Of a DNA stretch of 13,548 nucleotides, positions 1-6,570 are shown piece after piece. The DNA is taken from contig DHNM01000061.1 in the NCBI GenBank assembly GCA_002409525.1, positions 1-13,548 of the forward strand, read 5' to 3'. The notes beneath the pieces are model-generated. The model searched no databases and was not told where the DNA came from. It was given only the letters and a program-made list of their open reading frames with translations. Origin of the DNA: Eubacterium sp. UBA5416. GTDB lineage: Bacteria > Bacillota > Clostridia > Lachnospirales > Lachnospiraceae. The stretch's first letter is position 1; each line of letters starts with the position of its first letter. The translations under genes and the position numbers were made by a program.

Positions 1-43
1 AGATGAAGCAAAGCGGAATCGAGCTGACTAACCTGTAAACAAT

Positions 44-106
44 ACACAGCCTATCTTATTTCACCGTAAAAAGAAAGCTTGCTTTCTGAAGACGGCAGTC
101 TTTTTT
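44..106 (+). repeat. 63-bp intergenic repeat, copy A (left of the phosphorylase operon)
   Basis: Aligns without gaps to positions 6079-6141; I count 49 of 63 identical bases by eye. The best conserved blocks are ACACAGCCTAT at the left and AGAAAGCTTGCTTTC in the middle. The two copies are in the same orientation and bracket the two phosphorylase genes. The right part of this copy contains two hairpins and is annotated separately as a terminator. It may be a dispersed genomic repeat or the trace of a duplication; which one cannot be told from this window. Confidence 0.7.
68..106. terminator. bidirectional intrinsic terminator after the phosphorylase operon
   Basis: Read on the minus strand, AGAAAG and CTTTCT (82-87 with 72-77) pair around a four-base loop and are followed by five T (72-68). 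This is a compact Rho-independent terminator about 40 bases beyond the stop of the 1036-residue gene. Read on the plus strand, AAGAC/GTCTT (89-93 with 98-102) pairs around GGCA and runs into six T (101-106), which would stop transcription arriving from the left. Both stems are short, so efficiency is uncertain. Confidence 0.55.
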
Positions 107-128
107 GTGTACTTGACGCTCTGCTTTT

Positions 129-3100
129 TTATTCCAGCACCACGGTGATACCGTCTGCTTTCCCGTCTCTAATTTTTTTCGCCATATCTCCTCTGATCCT
201 GTCTGTAAAGGAATAAGTCTTCCCGTCTGCTGTTACTTCGATGGACCTGACCTGATATTCTCCGGGAATGTAATTCTTTTTACTTTCCAGCTCATAGACT
301 ACCGGTATTCTCCCCATAAAAGTAGTCTCTATTCGATGCACCTCATCAATCAGATACTCCGGAATGCAGGGTGAAAACTTAAGTGTCAGCCCATCCTCAT
401 CCGTTTCATAAGGCTGTCTGCCAAACATCATAATCTCCCAGATCTCCAGAAATTCTGCGGTGGATCCGCTCAGTCTTGCCACAAACCCTTTCCCGTGGTA
501 TCTCGGATTCGGGTTCGCGCTGCTCGCGAGAAATGACGAGTTCTCCAAAAGGCTTCTTCCATACTGTTCCTCATCCATAAAAGGTACCAGTGCGTGATGG
601 GCATCCTCCAGAAATTCCCTGTAAAGTCCCGATTTTAAGATTTCCAAAAGATATTTATATTCCATATGAAGCCAGATCGATTCATTCTCCAGCCATCCGG
701 GTGTAAACGCACACGCTCTGCCAAGTTCAAAGCTCGCCTCGGAAAGTGATGCATTTACTTTGTACATCTCCAGTTTTTCATCGTAAATACGACTTTCCCT
801 GATAAGCCTGTATATTTCCTTTCGCTCTTCCTGTTCCGGAGTGATTTTCAGCAGGTGCACGGATCCCTCCAGGAAGTCCGGGGTATTGCATACTTCAAAG
901 TTAAGGGGGACAATACCCTCCGGCTTTCTCTCCCATTTCGTAACCTGATAGTAGAAATAAGTCGGACGCACTTTTCTTCCCAGACGTTTCGCCTTCACTA
1001 TGCTAAGTTCCAGAATCTGATTGTATTCCTTTATCCTAACTTTTAGATCATCCAAATTCCAGACGGTCGTCTTTCCGTTCACTGTATGTGCCGTTACTTC
1101 CCAGAAATGCTCCTTTTCGTCATTAATCCTGTTCCAGAAGTTCACTGCCTGGGAGTCACGCTCCAGTTCCGCCTTATATTCTTTACCTGCCTCATAAACC
1201 GCATTTCCAAGCTGCGCCAATTCCTGCGGCAGCTCAATTGTTTTGTCATACTTCTCAGTTATTTTCTCCAGAAAATCAACGACCCTTTTCAGCTCGTAAG
1301 TCTCAGCCATGGAAGATCCCAAAAGGCCAGGGAGACCATTCAAAGCATCATACCAGCCGGGTTTTCCACCTTCCATCTCAATTCCCATCCCAAAGGGGTC
1401 CAGAGCGGCCATTTTCACGATGACGAGTGCCCACATCTTGGAAATCAGATTTGTCACAAAGACTTTTCCATCCTCGGCTTTCAGGTATCTGTTCCCCGGA
1501 TCACCGGTGTCCACATTGTCTTTCATATAATGATACTGTCGGATTCCCTTCTCGGTCTCTACATATCTCTGATATCTGGGCAGAAGCTCTTTATCCGCCT
1601 GACGGAAATGATAAGTTCCATCTTCAAACAACAGTTGCTCTTCGCGTTCCGGATACACGGAAAGATAAGCCTCGATCAGATCCTGGTTATAGGTCCAGTG
1701 ATCACACCAGTATCCTTCACCAAATACTGTATTGTCTTCGCTATATGAAAGATCCAGAATTCTTTCAAACAGATTCTGTATCCTGTCTTCATCCGTCAAC
1801 ATCTCTCTCAGGAACATATCGAGTGCACCCGGAGTGAATTCATGGTTCAGGAAACCGGCAATCTGATCTTTCTGCTCTTTATTTAAAGCTGTCTCATTCT
1901 TACATAACTCAGTGATATCATATTTCTTCAGGCTGTACGTGACCTTTTCGATGGAAAGCGGATTATATCCATTAATCTGAAGGGCATTGTAAAAGGTCTT
2001 AATACTGCTGTCTCCCACAAACGGAGAAAAGTAGATATCACATCGCCGATTCTGACTGACATCCCGGAAATTTCCATTTCCCTGTGAATACATCTCCGGA
2101 AGCATAGAAAAATAATTGTAATCCCGCTCCATGTCACCGTGCTTTCTGGAATACAGGTAAAATGTCTTTTTGGGAGAAATACGGATCGGATATCCGCCTC
2201 TCAGCAGATTGTCCAAATAATCCTGGCGGCAGTAGGCATCAAAGACAGGATCTCCTGTTTTGACCGCGATTCTGTCTGTAATCTTGCCGGTCAGCTTTTT
2301 TGCCATATCCTGTTTTGACCTGAACCATCCATCATTTTCACCGGCACTCACCAGTGTATCAATGAGTTCCTGATGCTCCGCCGTGCCATAAAGCTCGCGG
2401 ATGACAAGTGTCTCCATTGGTTTCAGTGTTCTCTTTGCAAGGAAAAAGCAGCAGGGAACATCATTGCAGGTAATCTGCTCTTTCTTTTGCAGCTCCTCAA
2501 TACTTGACTCCTCAAAACCCCATGCCCTTAAAGATGCAGAATCATTTTGAAAGAGAATCTCTTTATCCACAATCACCGGAAGAAGATTTCCAAGGTCATC
2601 CCTTGCAAATCCATAATTCGCACCTTCAACCTCCGTCACCTGGGCACTGTCCTCCATACTGGCGCGCACTTTAAATTTCGGAACCCCTGTTTTTTCTTCT
2701 AATGTCTGCATCCATGCTTTATTCGTCTGTCCCATCTCTTTCATAGAACTTCCGTTGACACCAAAGGGCAGAACTTCCGCCATTCCATCCGCAGCTTCCA
2801 GGCTCATCTCGACTCCCGTAATATTCGTAATTCTGACCTCCCGCATCAGACCGGCTGCGGGCTCCTGAGGAAGGGTTTCATATTCCACTTCAACTCTGTA
2901 ATCACTTGCCCTCTCCTCGAGCATCAGACTATTCATTCCGATATGCATCCGCTTTTCCTTTCTGAGATCGGCAAATGCTTCTTCATAAACACCGTTCACC
3001 TTCATAAATGTGCGAAATCCCAAAAGCGGTGTACGCTCATAAGCCTGATGTGCCGGATAAAACTCCATCATGGCATGGTCTTTATCTTGAATACCGAAGC

Positions 3101-3239
3101 AGGACACTGCCTGTCCCCTGTTCACATAGTAGCACCAGAGTGGAATCCCGTGTTCTCCGCTGATTCCGGGCAGGAAACTGGAAAACAGAGATTTTTTATG
3201 ATAATTATCAATCACATAATTTTGTTTTTCATCGATCAT
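129..3239 (-). CDS. long GH94-like glycoside phosphorylase (clan GH-Q type), 1036 aa
   Basis: Probable inverting phosphorylase that cleaves a beta-linked gluco-oligosaccharide with phosphate and releases a sugar 1-phosphate in the cytoplasm. No signal peptide is visible. The first 280 residues are beta-rich, followed by an (alpha/alpha)6-barrel-like part. Visible barrel motifs are GNFRDVSQNRR at about 388-398, where Asp393 is the likely general acid by analogy with the FRDxxQD signature of GH94. Others are GEGYWCDHWTYNQD at 507-520, GKPGWYDALNG at 625-635 and RLSGSTAEF at 922-930. It is longer than classical cellobiose phosphorylase (about 800) and closer to the 1000-1150-residue groups such as GH149 and GH161 beta-1,3-glucan phosphorylases, so the exact family and linkage are open. 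The ATG is fixed by AAAGGAGGA at 3248-3256, which overlaps the stop of the upstream gene. The gap is 15 bases, so the two genes are almost certainly co-transcribed and translationally coupled. Confidence 0.82.
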   Translation of the reverse strand: MIDEKQNYVIDNYHKKSLFSSFLPGISGEHGIPLWCYYVNRGQAVSCFGIQDKDHAMMEFYPAHQAYERTPLLGFRTFMKVNGVYEEAFADLRKEKRMHIGMNSLMLEERASDYRVEVEYETLPQEPAAGLMREVRITNITGVEMSLEAADGMAEVLPFGVNGSSMKEMGQTNKAWMQTLEEKTGVPKFKVRASMEDSAQVTEVEGANYGFARDDLGNLLPVIVDKEILFQNDSASLRAWGFEESSIEELQKKEQITCNDVPCCFFLAKRTLKPMETLVIRELYGTAEHQELIDTLVSAGENDGWFRSKQDMAKKLTGKITDRIAVKTGDPVFDAYCRQDYLDNLLRGGYPIRISPKKTFYLYSRKHGDMERDYNYFSMLPEMYSQGNGNFRDVSQNRRCDIYFSPFVGDSSIKTFYNALQINGYNPLSIEKVTYSLKKYDITELCKNETALNKEQKDQIAGFLNHEFTPGALDMFLREMLTDEDRIQNLFERILDLSYSEDNTVFGEGYWCDHWTYNQDLIEAYLSVYPEREEQLLFEDGTYHFRQADKELLPRYQRYVETEKGIRQYHYMKDNVDTGDPGNRYLKAEDGKVFVTNLISKMWALVIVKMAALDPFGMGIEMEGGKPGWYDALNGLPGLLGSSMAETYELKRVVDFLEKITEKYDKTIELPQELAQLGNAVYEAGKEYKAELERDSQAVNFWNRINDEKEHFWEVTAHTVNGKTTVWNLDDLKVRIKEYNQILELSIVKAKRLGRKVRPTYFYYQVTKWERKPEGIVPLNFEVCNTPDFLEGSVHLLKITPEQEERKEIYRLIRESRIYDEKLEMYKVNASLSEASFELGRACAFTPGWLENESIWLHMEYKYLLEILKSGLYREFLEDAHHALVPFMDEEQYGRSLLENSSFLASSANPNPRYHGKGFVARLSGSTAEFLEIWEIMMFGRQPYETDEDGLTLKFSPCIPEYLIDEVHRIETTFMGRIPVVYELESKKNYIPGEYQVRSIEVTADGKTYSFTDRIRGDMAKKIRDGKADGITVVLE

Positions 3240-3254
3240 TACTAAAATCCTCCT

Positions 3255-5969
3255 TTATTGTAAATGCACCTTGATCTTATGAACATCCTCTTTTGTCAAA
3301 TCCCTGATCAGTTCTCTTTTTATCTCGGATTTCCTGGAGTCGAAAGAAATTCTTCTTCCGTCAAGGAGAATCTCCTCGATTTCATAGTCACCGACTTCCA
3401 GCTGATTCCGATTCATATATTCTACGTTCAGTTTTCGTCCGGCAAAGTTAAACCTGACAGAAGCACATCCTGATTTGTCAAATTGTTCTGCCAGAAGCTG
3501 TGGCAGAAGACACAGGTTTCCTTCATGACCACGGACACCATACATCTGGGAAAACACAGTCAGCGCCATCCAGCTTGCGGCACCCGTAAGCCAGGTATAC
3601 ATTCCTCTCCCGTCGGGATCAAAATACTCCGGTATCCCGGGATAGATCCTGCCGGAATCAAAATCTGCAGACTGCTCATACAGGCTCTTTATCACTTTGA
3701 AGCCTTCCTTGGCGAATCTTCTCTCATATAACGCATAGGCATACATCACCGCCATATGACAGAAGACCGCTCCGTTTTCTTTATTACCATAGGCAAACCC
3801 GAACATTCTTCCAAGGTCCATCTTCGTCTCATGAAAATCTGTATTCAGGCGGTATCCGCCGGCCTTTCGATCATACAGATAGCGATCCGCCGCATGTGTG
3901 ATCCGTGAAACCTGTTCATCCGTTGCCGTACCCGAAAGAATTGCAAAAACCTGGCCGGTGATCATCATCCGCACACCATTCTGTGACTGCTCAACCGGAT
4001 TTCCATGATTGTCATAATATCCGTTAAACCACAAACCTCCATCACTGTCTTCCACCGTTTCAGTCATTCTAATATGGTTCTGAATCCATGTACTCATTCC
4101 ATCGAGCTGGCGGATAAGTTTTTCAATCGGATAATCTGTTGTCTTTCCACTGATCCCGCGCTCCGTTTTCTTACAATATTCCTGCAGGATCTGTTGTTTT
4201 TCTTCCGGTAACTCATACTGCTCTGGCTCTGTCCCAAGAAGAACTGTGATTTCCTCAGCCAGATCTACCTGCCGAACCATTTTATGTTCATTCAAATACC
4301 TTAACAGCTTTGCCATATCCCTCATATTTCCGGCATAAGCTGCTGTAAACGCAACGCTTTCACCTTTCTCTGACGCCATGTCGAGAGCATCATTCCAATC
4401 CGCTCCCCGAAGGCGCATATGATTATGGTCACCCACATCATAAAACTGCGTCAGCTGTTGAATCAGCAAATGTTCCAGAACTGTACCTTTATAGACTTTC
4501 CCATCTTTTGTAGTGAGATAGTGATTCGGGGTGGAGTTCTGTTTCTTATCGATCAGTTCCCCCCGTCGCAGCTGTGCATCATGAAAATATGTGTTTTTTT
4601 CAAAAAGCAGATCATAGTCCCCGGAAGCGTCCAGATATAACTGAATCGTCTCATAGGGCCAGTATCCGTGATCCATCCAGACCCTTACAATTTCATTTCT
4701 GTCAGCCTTGAATTCACCGGGTTTTGATCCGATAATCGTCGCATTACTTCCATCGATCCTGACCCCGGCGAAAAAGCTGAGCAGATCTCCTCTTACTTTT
4801 CCGGGATCATTTAGAATCAATGCCAGGCAGTCCTGCCAAAGATCCCGCCATCCTCTTCCGCCCCTTCCGTAATCATGATAGGGGAGAAATGAGCATCCAT
4901 AGATTCTTCGAAGTTCAGGCTGCAGCGTCACCCACTGCATCCAAAGATCAAAGTCCGGATCTCCTGCCTTGAACAGAATCGACTTCTGCCTGTTCCAGTA
5001 TTCTTTCATCTGAGCAAATGCTGCATCCATGCGGCCGGGATCTAAATATTCTTTGCCGCTTGTATCATAGCTCATCACAATCTGAAAACTTGTGGTCTCC
5101 TGCGGCCGCAGAGTAATCTCATCAAAACGCAGCGCCGCGATTCCCTCTTTCCCTTCGGCATGATCACCCGCCTTCTTCCAGCGATCTCTGTTCTTATCTC
5201 CGGCGTCCTCTGCCGCTTCTTTTTCCATACACACGACTGCCTGAGGCCATGACAGATTGCCGCCTTCTCCGATAAAATCATCCACCAGGGGTATGGCACC
5301 GCACGGCCGGTCTTCCATATCCTGCCTGGCATACACACCATAAGATTCTCGGTTGATCTGATGACCTCGCTCATCGAACGTCATGGATGGCATTAACTCT
5401 ACTCCATCCTCTGTGACATCAAACCTCTGTAAAAGCGAGGTCACATGCCGATGATCCCGAACATGATCCGCACCTCTGCCAAAAAGTAAAATTGCCGTCA
5501 CGGGAAGCAGACTGACCGGTTGATTCCCTTCATTTACAAACGTAATCTTCATAAGTTCCGCTTTCGTATCCGAAACCGGACAAAAGGAAAGAACCTCTGC
5601 TTTCAGTCCGGTTTCGGGGCACTTGCGCACCACTTTCTGCCAGAAAGGACCTGCCGTCATTGATACCACTTCTGTCTGACCCGTATAGCGCCGGGCCTCC
5701 TGAGCAGATGACTGTCCGTAAACCGACCACGGACCATATCCTCTGATATAACACCAGAAATTTCGTGAAGGCGCCTGACTGTGAAGATCACACGCACTGA
5801 CCGGCGGGAGAAGGAACTCATCCTGTGACAGCTTGTTATCACCATGCCCATCCGGAGTGATACTGCTCATAACACCTGCCGGATTCACAAGCGGCAGATA
5901 TAAGTAACTGCTGTTTTCCGGTTCCTCGAGCATAAAGGAACCATCTTCATCTATAAAATGGTAGCTCAA
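3255..5969 (-). CDS. GH94-family phosphorylase (cellobiose phosphorylase-like), 904 aa, TTG start
   Basis: Cytoplasmic glycoside phosphorylase of the GH94 type, about 900 residues. The N-terminal beta-sandwich starts with SYHFIDEDGSF and carries the YLYLPLVNPAGVMSSITP block. The catalytic barrel has GRGGRGWRDLWQD with Asp376 as predicted general acid (family motif FRDxxQD), and RGADWNDALD at 521-530 matching the GH94 DWND motif. It also has ENGAVFCHMAVMYAYAL near 731-747 and TWLTGAASWM at 792-801 near the phosphate site. All hallmark motifs are present, so it should be active; the acceptor and linkage cannot be read from sequence. I place the start at the TTG at 5967-5969, six to seven bases after a strong GAGGAGGTG site (5977-5985). 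The upstream TTG at 5997-5999 would put that site inside the coding region. First gene of the operon, followed after 15 bases by the 1036-residue enzyme. Two different phosphorylases side by side suggest they handle different chain lengths or linkages of one substrate. Confidence 0.85.
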   Translation of the reverse strand: MSYHFIDEDGSFMLEEPENSSYLYLPLVNPAGVMSSITPDGHGDNKLSQDEFLLPPVSACDLHSQAPSRNFWCYIRGYGPWSVYGQSSAQEARRYTGQTEVVSMTAGPFWQKVVRKCPETGLKAEVLSFCPVSDTKAELMKITFVNEGNQPVSLLPVTAILLFGRGADHVRDHRHVTSLLQRFDVTEDGVELMPSMTFDERGHQINRESYGVYARQDMEDRPCGAIPLVDDFIGEGGNLSWPQAVVCMEKEAAEDAGDKNRDRWKKAGDHAEGKEGIAALRFDEITLRPQETTSFQIVMSYDTSGKEYLDPGRMDAAFAQMKEYWNRQKSILFKAGDPDFDLWMQWVTLQPELRRIYGCSFLPYHDYGRGGRGWRDLWQDCLALILNDPGKVRGDLLSFFAGVRIDGSNATIIGSKPGEFKADRNEIVRVWMDHGYWPYETIQLYLDASGDYDLLFEKNTYFHDAQLRRGELIDKKQNSTPNHYLTTKDGKVYKGTVLEHLLIQQLTQFYDVGDHNHMRLRGADWNDALDMASEKGESVAFTAAYAGNMRDMAKLLRYLNEHKMVRQVDLAEEITVLLGTEPEQYELPEEKQQILQEYCKKTERGISGKTTDYPIEKLIRQLDGMSTWIQNHIRMTETVEDSDGGLWFNGYYDNHGNPVEQSQNGVRMMITGQVFAILSGTATDEQVSRITHAADRYLYDRKAGGYRLNTDFHETKMDLGRMFGFAYGNKENGAVFCHMAVMYAYALYERRFAKEGFKVIKSLYEQSADFDSGRIYPGIPEYFDPDGRGMYTWLTGAASWMALTVFSQMYGVRGHEGNLCLLPQLLAEQFDKSGCASVRFNFAGRKLNVEYMNRNQLEVGDYEIEEILLDGRRISFDSRKSEIKRELIRDLTKEDVHKIKVHLQ

Positions 5970-6011
5970 AAAAAACACCTCCTCTATAACGACATTCAAG
6001 TTTATAACATC

Positions 6012-6040
6012 ATTATAGAAGAAGTGTGATTCTCATAAAA
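6012..6040 (-). promoter_or_regulatory. candidate promoter of the phosphorylase operon
   Basis: A perfect TATAAT -10 box is on the minus strand at 6017-6012, about 42 bases upstream of the TTG start. The -35 region at 17-base spacing is TTTTAT (6040-6035), a poor match to TTGACA. A weak -35 fits a promoter that needs an activator or is held low, but no regulator gene lies nearby. Confidence 0.45.
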
Positions 6041-6060
6041 GTACTTAGATTAAATAATGG

Positions 6061-6083
6061 TGTGTTTTTTTGCACAAAACACA
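6061..6083. promoter_or_regulatory. inverted repeat upstream of the phosphorylase promoter, possible operator
   Basis: TGTGTTTT (6061-6068) and AAAACACA (6076-6083) form a perfect 8-bp inverted repeat around seven bases, about 20 bases upstream of the weak -35 region. It overlaps the first bases of repeat copy B. It could be a transcription factor site for the sugar operon or merely a weak hairpin. No similar element is visible at repeat copy A. Confidence 0.35.
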
Positions 6084-6141
6084 GCCTATATTACCCCACC
6101 GGAAGAAGAAAGCTTGCTTTCAGATGATGGTATCTTTCTTT
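6079..6141 (+). repeat. 63-bp intergenic repeat, copy B (right of the phosphorylase operon)
   Basis: Direct repeat of 44-106, ungapped. It keeps ACACAGCCTAT and AGAAAGCTTGCTTTC, while the downstream hairpin is degraded to AGAT/ATCT and the T runs are interrupted. It separates the phosphorylase promoter from the toxin locus. It may still stop read-through from the minus-strand RNA made at 6477, but weakly. Confidence 0.7.
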
Positions 6142-6196
6142 AGTTCTGAAGATACTCTGCTTGTATAAAACATTCTTGACTGGTAGAATTATTATG

Positions 6197-6306
6197 GGTA
6201 CTGCAAGAAAACGGTAGGCGATTAGTCCCTCAACAGAGGGACTGCACCCTCTGATTACATAGAAATCCTTAATATAGGAAATTTATGAAAGGAGGGATAG
6301 CTTTTT
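6197..6306 (+). promoter_or_regulatory. structured leader of the holin-like toxin mRNA
   Basis: The leader holds two overlapping hairpins that exclude each other. The first pairs AGTCCCTC (6224-6231) with GAGGGACT (6236-6243) around AACA. The second pairs CAGAGGG (6234-6240) with CCCTCTG (6247-6253) around ACTGCA. Either CCCTC block (6227-6231 or 6247-6251) could also pair with GAGGG (6292-6296) in the ribosome binding site AAAGGAGGG. Long leaders that hide the ribosome site are typical of type I toxins, so I infer translational control. The toxin promoter is not clear: TATAAA at 6164-6169 and TATTAT at 6190-6195 are -10 candidates without a good -35 at the right distance, and TTGACT at 6176-6181 lacks a partner -10. 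Confidence 0.5.
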
Positions 6307-6399
6307 ATGAGTGATTTCGAATTGTTGTCCATTATGTTTCTAACACTCAACCTAGTAGTTAGGATTTTATTAAACTACATAAATCATACAAAAAAGTAA
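6307..6399 (+). CDS. holin-like type I toxin peptide, 30 aa
   Basis: A 30-residue peptide beginning MSDFELLSIMFLTLN and ending NYINHTKK. It has a short acidic N-terminus, one hydrophobic segment from about residue 6 to 25, and a basic tail. This is the layout of the small putative holin-like toxins of Firmicutes, which insert into the membrane and depolarise it. ATG 6307-6309 follows AAAGGAGG (6288-6295) at a long spacing of about 11 bases. The stop codon lies inside the stem of the terminator at 6391-6429. It is the only plus-strand gene in the window. Odd points: Asn15 and Arg19 fall inside the hydrophobic segment, which could weaken it or form a polar face. A nine-codon frame starting at 6285 overlaps the toxin start. 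Length alone would not make this convincing; the ribosome site, terminator and convergent promoter do. Confidence 0.75.
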   Translation: MSDFELLSIMFLTLNLVVRILLNYINHTKK

Positions 6400-6477
6400 T
6401 CGCCCCCAACAAAGTCGCGATTACTTTTTGTAATTAAAACTATTTGGGACTAACCGTCCATCGGCAGTACCTTTTAT
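6390..6477 (-). ncRNA. predicted antitoxin (antisense) RNA
   Basis: A minus-strand RNA of roughly 85-90 bases is predicted, starting near 6477 from the strong promoter at 6484-6512 and ending at the terminator stem. It contains no reading frame worth calling. It overlaps the 3' end of the toxin mRNA over the last toxin codons and terminator (about 6390-6430), where the two RNAs are fully complementary. Its 5' part contains GGTACTGC and TTAGTCCC, words also found in the toxin leader. TAGTCCC could pair with GGGACT at 6238-6243 of that leader. Ends are estimated, not mapped. Confidence 0.6.
6391..6429. terminator. bidirectional terminator shared by toxin mRNA and convergent RNA
   Basis: AAAAAGTAATCGC (6391-6403) pairs perfectly over 13 bp with GCGATTACTTTTT (6417-6429), with a 13-base loop. 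Because the stem begins with A and ends with T, it gives a T run on both strands. It therefore ends the plus-strand toxin mRNA and the minus-strand antisense RNA. A shared bidirectional terminator between convergent toxin and antitoxin genes is known from the Fst/par family of type I modules. Confidence 0.85.
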
Positions 6478-6483
6478 GACTAT

Positions 6484-6512
6484 ATAATAGCAGGAAAAAA
6501 AAGATCTGTCAA
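6484..6512 (-). promoter_or_regulatory. strong sigma-A-type promoter for the antitoxin RNA
   Basis: On the minus strand, TTGACA (6512-6507, perfect -35) is followed after exactly 17 bases by TATTAT (6489-6484, one mismatch to TATAAT). The start point should fall near 6477. It points away from the nitroreductase and into the toxin gene's 3' side, so its product is an RNA convergent with the toxin. It is far better than any toxin promoter visible, the usual imbalance in type I modules. Confidence 0.8.
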
Positions 6513-6570
6513 ATATAAAAAAGAAAAAATGCAAATAGTAAATCATATGAGCAGGTCCTTTTTCTATACC

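Noticed and set aside
3..38. Plus-strand frame MKQSGIELTNL ending in TAA at the left edge, possibly the end of a gene from outside
   Set aside because: Only 11 codons are visible and there is no recognisable family; the terminator after it is compatible but not enough.
1086..1748. 220-codon plus-strand open frame
   Set aside because: It lies wholly inside the 1036-residue phosphorylase on the opposite strand, has no ribosome site or domain-like sequence, and is a shadow of that gene's codon use.
6022..6032. AAGTGTGATTC upstream of the phosphorylase operon resembles AATAGTGTGATTC upstream of the GNAT gene, suggesting a shared regulator
   Set aside because: A match of about ten bases in a 13.5-kb window is expected by chance; the first site has no inverted partner.
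6391..6429. CRISPR repeat or attachment site, because of the strong palindrome
   Set aside because: It occurs once, has T runs on both strands and directly follows a gene; terminator explains it fully. No CRISPR array, tRNA or rRNA gene was seen anywhere in the window.
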